Below are positions 1 through 6,804 of a stretch of 6,992 bases of DNA, piece by piece. Position 1 is the first letter of the stretch. Each line of letters begins with the position of its first letter. Under the pieces are notes generated by a model. That model searched no databases and was not told the origin of the DNA. It saw only the letters and a list, made by a program, of their open reading frames with translations. The position numbers and the translations under genes are program-made. This DNA comes from Bacteroidales bacterium (GTDB lineage: Bacteria; Bacteroidota; Bacteroidia; Bacteroidales; UBA7960). The stretch covers positions 1 through 6,992 of the forward strand of contig SKSI01000162.1 of assembly GCA_007123065.1 (NCBI GenBank). Reading direction: 5' to 3'.

Positions 1-66
1 CATCGGTGTCATCTGTGTTCCATTAAAATAAATAGCACGCGGATGCAACGGATCAGCACAGATTAA
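1..66. repeat. Facing arrays of degenerate 9-bp repeats
   Basis: The left part reads CATCGGTGT then CATCTGTGT (8 of 9 bases shared), followed by an A/T-rich spacer at about 19-36. The right part repeats a related word in the opposite sense with the same 9-base period: CGGATGCAA (40-48), CGGATCAGC (49-57), ACAGATTAA (58-66). ATCTGTG at 11-17 is the exact reverse complement of CACAGAT at 57-63. The left edge is at the window border, so the element may extend further. From memory, words of this type recur between genes in Bacteroidales genomes. It could fold as an imperfect hairpin in RNA. No function is claimed. Confidence 0.55.
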
Positions 67-88
67 ACTTTAACAAGGAACAAAAAAA

Positions 89-102
89 CAACGAACAACG
101 AA
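89..102. repeat. CAACGAA direct duplication
   Basis: Two adjacent perfect copies of CAACGAA (89-95 and 96-102) lie in an A/C-rich stretch. It is short and of low complexity. It resembles the other small tandem repeats between genes in this window and may be slippage-derived. Confidence 0.4.
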
Positions 103-164
103 CACTTTCTCGAATACCCTTAAACCAGGGTTTCCCATCTATTGGAAAATAGCATCCCCTTTCC

Positions 165-196
165 CTGTCATTATTCGTAATTATTTTATACTTTTG
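165..196 (+). promoter_or_regulatory. Probable Bacteroidota-type promoter for ileS
   Basis: Bases 189-196 (TACTTTTG) match the Bacteroidota primary sigma -7 consensus TAnnTTTG exactly. The -33 region is weak: CTG at 165-167, 21 bases upstream, stands where TTG is expected. Transcription would begin around 200-205, leaving a leader of about 80 bases before the ileS ATG. I see no T-box-like structure in that leader. The call rests on consensus match and position only. Confidence 0.45.
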
Positions 197-281
197 CGGC
201 TTGAAATTTTAATTATTTCCCTGAAAAACAGACTTTCAACATTGAATCAAAACGGGCAGGGATCAAAACCTTTTCAATACA

Positions 282-3200
282 ATGCCAAAGTACGCAGAAT
301 ATAAGTCGCTGGATTTGGCACGCATCGGTGAAGAAGTGCGTGCTTACTGGGAAGAGAACAACACTTTTGAAAAAAGCCTCGAAATACGTGAAGGACATAC
401 ACCGTGGGTGTTTTATGAAGGCCCGCCGTCAGCTAACGGACTGCCCGGAATTCATCATGTGATGGCGAGGGCTATTAAGGATATTTTTTGTCGTTACCGC
501 ACACAGAAGGGATACCTGGTGACCCGCAAGGCAGGGTGGGACACACACGGGCTTCCTGTTGAAATCGGAGTAGAGAAGTTGCTGGGAATTACCAAGGAAG
601 ACATTGGGAAAAGCATTTCTATCAAAGAATACAACCAGGCCTGCCGCAAGGATGTCATGAAATACAAAGACACCTGGGATGAACTTACACGCCAGATGGG
701 CTATTGGGTTGATCTTGACAATCCGTATATCACCTTTGACACCAAATACATAGAAACCGTCTGGTATCTGCTAAGCAAGCTTTACGAAAAAGGTTTGCTA
801 TATAAAGGATACAGCATCCAGCCCTACTCGCCGGCAGCAGGAACAGGCCTGAGCACCCACGAGCTGAACCAGCCCGGTTGTTACCGGATGGTGAAAGACA
901 ATTCACTGACGGCCCAGTTCAAAGTGGTGCGCAACGAACAATCGGAATTTTTGTTTCAGGACGAAGACGCGGAAGTGTTTCTGCTTGCCTGGACCACTAC
1001 TCCCTGGACACTTCCAAGCAATACCGGTCTGGCAGTGGGACCAAAGATAGCGTATGTGCAGGTTCAAACCTTCAACCCATACACACATAAGGCCATCCGG
1101 GTTATCCTCGCCAAAGATCTGATGGGAAGTTTCTTTCCTGAGAAAAATGCAGACCTGAAACTGGAGGATTATGTTGCCGGCGACAAAAAAATCCCTTTCA
1201 AAGTGATCGGAAGCTACACCGGTCAACAGCTTGAAAGCATCCGTTACGAACAACTGCTGCCCTATGCACAGCCCGAAACGGGAGACCCCTTCCGTATCGT
1301 AACCGGCGACTTCGTAACAACAGAAGATGGTACAGGAATTGTGCACATCGCGCCCAGCTTTGGTGCCGACGACTTCAAGATGGGACAACAGTTCGGACTT
1401 GGATCCCTGACGATGGTTGACAAAAAGGGGCGCTTTATTGATGCCATGGGAGTGTTTGCCGGTCGTTATGTGAAGCCGGAATACATTGGCGAGCAGGATG
1501 CACCGGAAGAACGCCCGGTGGATGTGGACATCATCATCAAATTAAAAACAGAAAACAGAGCCTTTAAAGCAGAGAAATACGAACACTCCTACCCGCACTG
1601 CTGGCGTACCGACAAACCCATCCTTTATTACCCGCTCGATTCCTGGTTCATCAAAACAACCGCCATCAAAGACAGACTGATAGAGCTGAACCAAAGCATT
1701 CAGTGGAAACCGGAAAGCACAGGAACCGGCCGGTTCGGAAATTGGCTGGAAAACCTTCAAGACTGGAATCTGAGCCGCTCACGTTACTGGGGTGTGCCGC
1801 TTCCTATCTGGGTTACGGAAGACAGGGAAGAGATGCGCTTCATCGGTTCAGTAGCAGAACTGAAAGAGGCAATTGATCAATCGGTGAAAGCTGGTTTTAT
1901 GAAGGAAAACCCGATTGCCGGTTTTGATAACAAAGACATGTCAGATAAGAATTACGAGCAGGTTGACCTTCACCGGCCATTCGTCGACGAAGTAATGCTC
2001 GTTTCCCCTTCCGGGAAAAGGATGATCCGTGAAACCGATCTGATCGACGTGTGGTTCGACAGCGGCGCTATGCCGTATGCTCAATTCCACTATCCTTTTG
2101 AGAATAAAGAGGTGTTTGAAGCAAACTTTCCGGCCGATTTTATCGCCGAGGGGGTAGACCAGACACGCGGATGGTTCTTTACACTGCATGCCATTGCCAG
2201 CATGATATCTGACTCTGTAGCCTTCAAAACCGTTGTTTCAAACGGACTCGTGCTCGACAAAGCCGGCAACAAGATGTCGAAACGGCTCGGCAACGCCATT
2301 GATCCGTTTCAGACGATTAAAAAGTATGGTCCCGATGCCACGCGCTGGTATATGATATCGAATGCACAACCCTGGGACAACCTGAAGTTCGACCTTGAAG
2401 GGGTGGCTGAGGTGACGAGAAAGTTTTTCGGAACCCTTTACAACACTTACGCATTCTTTGCCCTGTATGCCAACATCGACGGCTTTACGTATCAGGAAGA
2501 GGAAATCCCTCGCGAGAAACGTCCGGAAATAGACAGGTGGATACTTTCCGAACTGAACACGCTGATCATTAAGGTGGATGCATGTTACCACGATTTTGAA
2601 CCAACACGGGCCTGCCGGCTGATCCAGGATTTCGTGGATGCCCACCTGAGCAACTGGTATGTAAGACTCAGTCGGCGCAGGTTCTGGAAAGGAAATTACA
2701 CTTCTGACAAAATCTCAGCTTACCAGACGCTCTACCGCTGTCTGGAGACGATAGCCTTGCTCTCTGCACCGGTTGCGCCTTTCTTCGCCGAGCGACTTTT
2801 CCGGGATCTTAACAAGGTTGGCAACCGTCAGGATGCAGACTCCGTTCACCATACCGACTTCCCAAAAGCCAATGACCGGATGATAGACCGGGCACTGGAA
2901 GAAAGGATGCAGCTTGCACAACAGATATCGTCGATGGTGCTTGCCTTACGAAAAAAAGTAAACATCCGGGTGCGCCAGCCCCTTCAAAAGGTTATGGTGC
3001 CGGTTCTGGACGAAAGCTTCCGTTCCCAGCTGGAAGATGTGGAGCAGCTGATCCTGTCGGAAGTGAATGTAAAAGAAATGGAATACCTGGACGACACCAC
3101 CGGCGTGCTAGTCAAAAAGATCAAACCCAATTTCAAGGCCCTGGGCCCAAGGTTCGGCAAAATGATGAAACAGGTAGCTGCCGCCATCACCGGCTTCTCA

Positions 3201-3650
3201 CAAGAAGAGATCAGAAGCATGGAGCAGAACGCTTCAGCCAGCCTGATAATCGATGGCCGGAAAGAAGAAATCACGCTGGAAGATGTTGAGATCATTTCTG
3301 AAGATATTCCGGGATGGCTCGTTGCCAACGAAGGCAAGCTCACCGTTGCGCTCGATATCACGATCACGAACGAACTGCGCGATGAAGGTATCGCCCGTGA
3401 GCTGATCAACAGGATCCAGAACCTCAGGAAAGACAAGGGGTTTGAAGTGACGGATCAAATTGTTCTGCAGGTTGAAAAACAGGATGCGATAAGTGATGCC
3501 ATTTTAAACAATAATGATTATATTTGTTCGGAAACATTGGCAGAACAGTTGTGTTATCTGGAACACATTGACCACAACGAAAAGGTAGTTGTGGATCTTG
3601 GAGAAGATCTGCAAACCTTTGTATATATCAGCAAACAAAACAACAAATAA
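282..3650 (+). CDS. ileS: Isoleucyl-tRNA synthetase, long type with swapped GxHH motif
   Basis: Cytoplasmic class I aminoacyl-tRNA synthetase that activates isoleucine with ATP, charges tRNA-Ile and edits misactivated valine. In the 1122 residues, PPSANGLP leads into G56-I57-H58-H59 at the HxGH site. The CP1 editing domain shows WTTTPWT (237-243) and GTGIVHIAPSFGADD (350-364, acidic D363/D364). W495-NLSRSRYWG and DVWFDSG (589-595) belong to the catalytic fold, K664-MSKR is the KMSKS loop, and SNWYVRLSRRRFW (790-802) starts the anticodon-binding helices. It is longer than E. coli IleS (938 residues) and ends without a CX2C zinc finger, as in the eukaryote-like type 2 enzymes. The ATG fits: the family's N-terminal motif (AEYKSLDL) follows at once. 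The GIHH order swaps the first and third residues of HxGH, a change I recall being tied to mupirocin hyper-resistance. Likely first gene of the operon. Confidence 0.97.
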   Translation: MPKYAEYKSLDLARIGEEVRAYWEENNTFEKSLEIREGHTPWVFYEGPPSANGLPGIHHVMARAIKDIFCRYRTQKGYLVTRKAGWDTHGLPVEIGVEKLLGITKEDIGKSISIKEYNQACRKDVMKYKDTWDELTRQMGYWVDLDNPYITFDTKYIETVWYLLSKLYEKGLLYKGYSIQPYSPAAGTGLSTHELNQPGCYRMVKDNSLTAQFKVVRNEQSEFLFQDEDAEVFLLAWTTTPWTLPSNTGLAVGPKIAYVQVQTFNPYTHKAIRVILAKDLMGSFFPEKNADLKLEDYVAGDKKIPFKVIGSYTGQQLESIRYEQLLPYAQPETGDPFRIVTGDFVTTEDGTGIVHIAPSFGADDFKMGQQFGLGSLTMVDKKGRFIDAMGVFAGRYVKPEYIGEQDAPEERPVDVDIIIKLKTENRAFKAEKYEHSYPHCWRTDKPILYYPLDSWFIKTTAIKDRLIELNQSIQWKPESTGTGRFGNWLENLQDWNLSRSRYWGVPLPIWVTEDREEMRFIGSVAELKEAIDQSVKAGFMKENPIAGFDNKDMSDKNYEQVDLHRPFVDEVMLVSPSGKRMIRETDLIDVWFDSGAMPYAQFHYPFENKEVFEANFPADFIAEGVDQTRGWFFTLHAIASMISDSVAFKTVVSNGLVLDKAGNKMSKRLGNAIDPFQTIKKYGPDATRWYMISNAQPWDNLKFDLEGVAEVTRKFFGTLYNTYAFFALYANIDGFTYQEEEIPREKRPEIDRWILSELNTLIIKVDACYHDFEPTRACRLIQDFVDAHLSNWYVRLSRRRFWKGNYTSDKISAYQTLYRCLETIALLSAPVAPFFAERLFRDLNKVGNRQDADSVHHTDFPKANDRMIDRALEERMQLAQQISSMVLALRKKVNIRVRQPLQKVMVPVLDESFRSQLEDVEQLILSEVNVKEMEYLDDTTGVLVKKIKPNFKALGPRFGKMMKQVAAAITGFSQEEIRSMEQNASASLIIDGRKEEITLEDVEIISEDIPGWLVANEGKLTVALDITITNELRDEGIARELINRIQNLRKDKGFEVTDQIVLQVEKQDAISDAILNNNDYICSETLAEQLCYLEHIDHNEKVVVDLGEDLQTFVYISKQNNK

Positions 3651-3664
3651 TAAAACCTGATTGT

Positions 3665-4063
3665 ATGGAAACGAAACGTGAAAAAACAAGGTATTCAGAT
3701 GAGGAGTTGAAAGAATTCAAAGAGATCATCAACAAAAAGCTTGAAGAAGCCCGTGAAGGGTTGAAGCTGCTCACTGAAGCATATACAACCCAGAATGCAA
3801 ATGACACCAATGACACCTCTCCATCCTTCAAGATACTGGAAGAAGGCTCACAGGTGTTGTCAAAAGAGGAAAACAGCCAGCTGGCAGCGAGGCAGCAAAA
3901 ATTCATCCGTGATCTTGAAAATGCGCTGATCCGCATTGAAAACAAGACTTACGGGGTATGCCGGGTCACCGGGAAGCTGATCACCAAAGAACGGTTGCGC
4001 AGTGTGCCACACGCCACCCTCAGCATTGAGGCCAAAATGAACCGAAAGCCAAACGAAATATAG
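3665..4063 (+). CDS. DksA/TraR-family regulator with degenerate zinc finger
   Basis: A 132-residue cytoplasmic protein expected to bind the secondary channel of RNA polymerase and adjust transcription, as DksA does with ppGpp. The N-terminal half (about 10-95) is a charged helical hairpin. D47-TN-D50-TS lies at the hairpin tip where DksA has DxxDxA, so Ala becomes Ser. The C-terminal part aligns without gaps to the DksA zinc finger, but only the first of four cysteines survives: C99, then T102, S120 and A123. The alignment is anchored by G103 after the second position and by S-I-E-A-K matching C-I-D-C-K. Loss of zinc ligands is, from memory, normal for Bacteroidota homologues. It starts 14 bases after the ileS stop and is followed 8 bases later by the lspA start, so it is co-transcribed. 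I cannot tell whether it responds to ppGpp. Confidence 0.88.
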   Translation: METKREKTRYSDEELKEFKEIINKKLEEAREGLKLLTEAYTTQNANDTNDTSPSFKILEEGSQVLSKEENSQLAARQQKFIRDLENALIRIENKTYGVCRVTGKLITKERLRSVPHATLSIEAKMNRKPNEI

Positions 4064-4071
4064 CGGCTGCC

Positions 4072-5493
4072 TTGAAGAAACATTACATCCCCTGGATCGT
4101 AATCCCGTCCATTATCCTGATCGACCAGTTTGTCAAAATCCTGGTAAAGACCACAATGACACTCGGGCAAAGCATCCCTGTCTTTGGCGACTGGTTCATC
4201 ATTCATTTTACTGAAAACTATGGAATGGCTTTCGGGATTGAGTTTTCCGGTGAATACGGAAAGCTCATCCTCAGTATTTTCAGAATTGTAGCAGTTGTCG
4301 TCATTGGCTGGTACCTCGCCAGCCTTGTCAAAGGCCCGGTGAAAAAAGGACTGATCTTTGCCGTCTCACTCATCATGGGGGGCGCCATCGGCAACATCAT
4401 TGACAGCAGTTTTTACGGACTTATCTTCAGCGAAAGCCATTTCAACAAGGTAGCGGAATTTCTCCCGGAAGCGGGCGGCTATGGCACCTTCCTTCATGGA
4501 AAGGTGGTTGATATGCTCTATTTCCCAATCATACAGGGAAGATTTCCCGAATGGCTCCCGTTCAAAGGAGGCGATACCTTTGTGTTCTTCAGGCCGGTCT
4601 TCAATATTGCAGACTCGGCGATCACCATCGGTGTATTCACGCTGTTGATTTTTCAAAAACGGTTTTTTTCAAAAACACAAAAAACGGAAATTGTTTCAGA
4701 GCCGGAAGAGGATGGTGAAGGGTTTCTGTTTGAGCAGATCATCTTCGGGCCGATAAAAAGCAGACGCCTGGGAATCTCTTTAGGAGTTAACCTGTTGCCC
4801 CTCAATAGTAAACACTGTAGTTTCAACTGCCTGTATTGCGAATGTGGCTGGACAAAACCGGAAAAAGAAGCGTGTACAAATTATCCTTCCAGGGAAGAGA
4901 TCAGGGAAGCACTCAGCAAAAAGCTGGAGGCCATGCAGGTCAGAAAGGCGATGCTTGACACCATCACTTTTGCCGGAAACGGCGAGCCAACCCTGCACAG
5001 CGATTTTGCAGGCATTATTGACGATACCGTCGCCTTGCGCAACCAATTTTACCCTTCGGCACGCATTGCCGTACTTAGCAATGCCAGCTATGCAGGGAAG
5101 AAAGAGGTTGCAGCGGCCCTGAACAAAGTGGATCAAAATATCCTGAAGCTGGACACCGGTACCGAAGAAACATTCCAGAAAATCAACAACCCACGCATCC
5201 GGATCAGTCTTGAGGAAATCATTAAAAACGTGGAGAAATTCCGCGAAAACCTGATCATTCAGGCTCTTTTTGTGCGCGGCACCTATAACGGTGTTGACTT
5301 CGATAACACAACCGCCGAAGAGGTTGAGGCCTGGCTGCAACACATAAAAAGACTGCAGCCGTCACTGGTGATGATCTACCCCATTGCACGCGCCACACCG
5401 GCTAAAGGTGTTGAAAAGGTGGATATGGAAACACTGGAGCAAATAGCACGAAAGGTAGAAGCATTAGGCATTGAAACAGAAGTATATCCTTAA
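4072..5493 (+). CDS. lspA: Lipoprotein signal peptidase LspA joined in frame to a radical SAM protein
   Basis: Residues 1 to about 200 form LspA (signal peptidase II), the inner-membrane aspartyl protease that removes signal peptides from diacylated prolipoproteins. Visible are ID18Q in the first helix, TEN49YGMAFG, GGAIGNIIDS (103-112), and the two catalytic aspartates D147 (GKVVDM) and D181 (FNIADS). Four membrane helices are expected, with a Bacteroidota-like insert between the aspartates. From F218 the frame continues directly into a radical SAM protein (separate entry). LspA ends in the cytoplasm, so a fused cytoplasmic enzyme is topologically possible. The start is TTG at 4072: there is no nearby in-frame ATG and the signature helix follows. 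A fused product of 473 residues is unusual; both domains normally occur alone. Adding one G at 4720-4722 would separate them, so indel or sequence error is a serious alternative. LspA identity is certain; the fusion is not. Confidence 0.9.
   Translation: MKKHYIPWIVIPSIILIDQFVKILVKTTMTLGQSIPVFGDWFIIHFTENYGMAFGIEFSGEYGKLILSIFRIVAVVVIGWYLASLVKGPVKKGLIFAVSLIMGGAIGNIIDSSFYGLIFSESHFNKVAEFLPEAGGYGTFLHGKVVDMLYFPIIQGRFPEWLPFKGGDTFVFFRPVFNIADSAITIGVFTLLIFQKRFFSKTQKTEIVSEPEEDGEGFLFEQIIFGPIKSRRLGISLGVNLLPLNSKHCSFNCLYCECGWTKPEKEACTNYPSREEIREALSKKLEAMQVRKAMLDTITFAGNGEPTLHSDFAGIIDDTVALRNQFYPSARIAVLSNASYAGKKEVAAALNKVDQNILKLDTGTEETFQKINNPRIRISLEEIIKNVEKFRENLIIQALFVRGTYNGVDFDNTTAEEVEAWLQHIKRLQPSLVMIYPIARATPAKGVEKVDMETLEQIARKVEALGIETEVYP
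4712..5493 (+). other. Radical SAM domain (COG0731, TYW1-like group), possibly a separate gene
   Basis: Residues 218-473 of the fused frame. C249-SFN-C253-LY-C256 is the CX3CX2C motif that binds the 4Fe-4S cluster for S-adenosylmethionine cleavage; C258 adds a fourth nearby cysteine. FAGNGEPTLH (300-309) and KLDTGTEETF (359-368) are further marks of this group, and the opening FLFEQIIFGPIKSRRLG is what I expect at the N-terminus of standalone Bacteroidota members. The name wyosine synthetase often attached to COG0731 is unlikely to describe the bacterial function, which I do not know. No ATG lies in frame near the domain start. An ATG at 4712-4714 lies one frame off; with one more G in the run at 4720-4722 it would read M-V-K-G-F-L-F-E-Q and give a protein of about 260 residues, a normal size. 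CTG at 4726 is the only other conceivable start. Confidence 0.85.
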
Positions 5494-5541
5494 TGTCTTG
5501 AAATTCTGCCAAAATAAAACAGATTATTTTAATGTAGCCTT

Positions 5542-6126
5542 ATGAGCAGGAAAGACAGAGAGCAGCGTAAAGAAAAACTGCTGAAAAAACAACAGAGCAA
5601 GGCCAGGAGGCGTGAGCTGGCTCACAAGCTTAAGCCATTGCTGCTGACCTTTGTGGTATGGTTTGCACTCAAATCTTTCCTGTATATCCCTGCAATCGGC
5701 AGCATAATTGAACCCTTTTTTGTAAGCTTCACTACACACACAGCCTATTGGTTCGGTCGGCTCCTGTTCATTCCAATCCAGATGCCCGGTGTCCCCTACC
5801 TGTCTGTCAATAACTTCTTTATGCAAGTGATTATGGAGTGTACAGCTTATAATTTTTACCTGTTTGTGATTGTACTGACCATTTTTTCACGGTGGCCACT
5901 CAGACATAAGTGGGTTAGTCTGGGAATCTTTCTTGCAGCCATTTTCGTGATCAATAAGCTGCGATTCATTACAATGGGATATATTGGAAGCTTTCGTCCG
6001 GAAATGTTTGATCTGGTTCACGACTATCTTTGGAACATCCTGTTTGGTTTCCTGGTTTTTGGAATCTGGGTGTGGCGCGAAGAACGAGCGCAGCGGGAAA
6101 TTAATAGCCGTACTGCCACCGACTGA
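5542..6126 (+). CDS. Exosortase/archaeosortase-family transpeptidase
   Basis: A 194-residue inner-membrane protein with a very basic cytoplasmic N-tail (1-30), then about four membrane helices (roughly 31-50, 103-118, 124-145, 161-178) and an extracytoplasmic region (50-99). The catalytic triad of the family is visible: Cys100 (MECTAYNF), Arg141 (INKLRF) and His160 (DLVHDYLWNILF). The spacings C-41-R-19-H agree with those I recall for the flavobacterial enzyme XrtF. Family members cleave a C-terminal sorting signal on exported proteins and probably transfer the protein to a glycan or lipid. The motif after Cys is T-A rather than the more common S/T-G. It begins 48 bases after the previous stop with no clear promoter or terminator between, so it may share the ileS-lspA transcript. 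The next gene appears to be its partner. Its substrate is not in this window, and I cannot assign it to a named exosortase subfamily. Confidence 0.8.
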   Translation: MSRKDREQRKEKLLKKQQSKARRRELAHKLKPLLLTFVVWFALKSFLYIPAIGSIIEPFFVSFTTHTAYWFGRLLFIPIQMPGVPYLSVNNFFMQVIMECTAYNFYLFVIVLTIFSRWPLRHKWVSLGIFLAAIFVINKLRFITMGYIGSFRPEMFDLVHDYLWNILFGFLVFGIWVWREERAQREINSRTATD

Positions 6127-6128
6127 CA

Positions 6129-6158
6129 ATAAAAGTTCGGAATATTATGTACTTTTAT
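6129..6158. repeat. Inverted repeat between the exosortase and partner genes
   Basis: ATAAAAGT (6129-6136) is the exact reverse complement of ACTTTTAT (6151-6158), separated by 14 bases. The palindrome fills most of the 36-base gap and ends 4 bases before the next ATG. It could be an RNA hairpin that affects initiation of the downstream gene, or an operator. The stem is A/T-rich and lacks a following T-run, so it is not a convincing terminator. Confidence 0.35.
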
Positions 6159-6162
6159 CATT

Positions 6163-6675
6163 ATGAATAAGCTGTGGAAAAAAATCATCTTGTTGCTGAC
6201 CGCCACTCTCCTGGTCACGGTGCTGTGGTTTGCCGGGTTACAGCAGGTGTATGCCCGGGTGCTGACTTTTTCAACAAATACCGTGCTTTCCGCTGCCGGC
6301 AGAGCCTCTAATATTCAGGTCATCAAACAAAACGACACCCATATCTTTCACGTAAACACCTTCATTGACGGCAACAGGGCAGAATATCCGCTTAATTACG
6401 GCATTGTTTTGCTTCCTACGGTTATGGTGCTCGCCTGGATGGCATTCTCGCCGCTTTTTCGAAAACGGGCCGCTGCCATCCGCTCGTCGCTGGTTGTTTT
6501 CTTCTTTTTTCTCTTGACACAGATGGTCTTTCTTCTGTTGCTGACAGCCTATTATACCTCTGCAACGGCAAACTTTTTTTATGATGTGATGCAGGATGGC
6601 TTTTACATTTTCGCACTGGGAATCATTTTTATAGACAACCTGATCCATCCTGTTTTCAAAATCAATAAAGGTTGA
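6163..6675 (+). CDS. Four-helix membrane protein, likely exosortase partner and possible pseudo-exosortase
   Basis: I do not recognise this 170-residue protein by name. Predicted helices are at about 8-29, 79-98, 109-131 and 145-163, with a polar extracytoplasmic segment (30-78), a basic inner loop (RKRAAAIR, 100-107) and both ends inside. This copies the layout of the exosortase encoded just upstream. By eye two stretches also match: FSTNT...GR (36-47) with FTTHT...GR (63-73 of the exosortase), and TQMVF (119-123) with NKLRF (138-142), where the catalytic Arg would be Val. The site of His160 falls near Y140-D141, and the protein has no cysteine at all, so it cannot be an active exosortase. 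The gene starts 36 bases after the exosortase stop, which supports a functional pair. Flavobacterial XrtF systems also have a small membrane partner; homology to it is untested. The last codons run into a GGTT repeat. Confidence 0.7.
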   Translation: MNKLWKKIILLLTATLLVTVLWFAGLQQVYARVLTFSTNTVLSAAGRASNIQVIKQNDTHIFHVNTFIDGNRAEYPLNYGIVLLPTVMVLAWMAFSPLFRKRAAAIRSSLVVFFFFLLTQMVFLLLLTAYYTSATANFFYDVMQDGFYIFALGIIFIDNLIHPVFKINKG

Positions 6676-6687
6676 GGTTAAGGTTGG
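6670..6687 (+). repeat. Hexamer repeat GGTTGA/GGTTAA/GGTTGG over the stop codon
   Basis: Three hexamers, GGTTGA, GGTTAA and GGTTGG, follow each other, and the stop codon of the membrane protein gene (6673-6675) lies inside the first. The repeat may have supplied the present stop codon. It opens a repeat-rich spacer that also holds GAAG-type repeats at about 6693-6724. Confidence 0.4.
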
Positions 6688-6732
6688 GCTAAGAAGTTGG
6701 AAGCTCGAAGCTGGAAGGAAGAAGAGATTAGT

Positions 6733-6804
6733 AAATTAGCAAATTAGCAAATTAGCAAATTAGCAAATTAGCAAATTAGCAGATGTGAAAATTAGCAGAT
6801 GTGC
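6733..6804. repeat. AAATTAGC octamer tandem array
   Basis: Six perfect copies of the 8-base unit AAATTAGC run from 6733 to 6780, preceded by a decayed copy (AGATTAGT, 6725-6732). The array passes, without losing register, into a 16-base composite unit present twice, AAATTAGCAGATGTGA (6773-6788) and AAATTAGCAGATGTGC (6789-6804). The copy number is likely to vary by polymerase slippage. Arrays of this word are, as I recall, frequent between genes in Bacteroidales. There are no spacers, so this is not a CRISPR. Confidence 0.8.

Noticed and set aside
200..281. Possible T-box or amino acid attenuator in the ileS leader
   Set aside because: No T-box sequence, specifier stem or terminator/antiterminator pair is visible in about 80 bases.
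213..398. Short minus-strand frame across the ileS start and leader
   Set aside because: It overlaps the conserved ileS N-terminus and promoter region and has no family features.
903..1388. 161-codon open frame on the minus strand within ileS
   Set aside because: It is antisense to the conserved editing domain of ileS, with no start context or family resemblance.
2984..3436. Ser/Ile-rich 150-codon minus-strand frame
   Set aside because: Its composition is the complement of Glu/Asp-rich ileS codons; a shadow frame.
4780..5343. 187-codon open frame on the minus strand
   Set aside because: It lies wholly opposite the radical SAM domain, whose motifs (CX3CX2C, GNGEPTLH) prove the plus-strand frame; the minus product shows no recognisable domain.
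5498..5532. Separate promoter for the exosortase gene (TTG at 5498-5500, TATTTTAA at 5525-5532)
   Set aside because: The spacing of 24 bases is too long and the -7 box misses the final TG, so it is not supported.
6150..6157. TACTTTTA as a -7 promoter box for the partner gene
   Set aside because: It is one base off the consensus, ends only 5 bases before the ATG and has no -33 element; it is better explained as an arm of the inverted repeat.
6733..6804. CRISPR-like array
   Set aside because: Units are only 8 or 16 bases and contiguous, with no unique spacers and no cas genes nearby.
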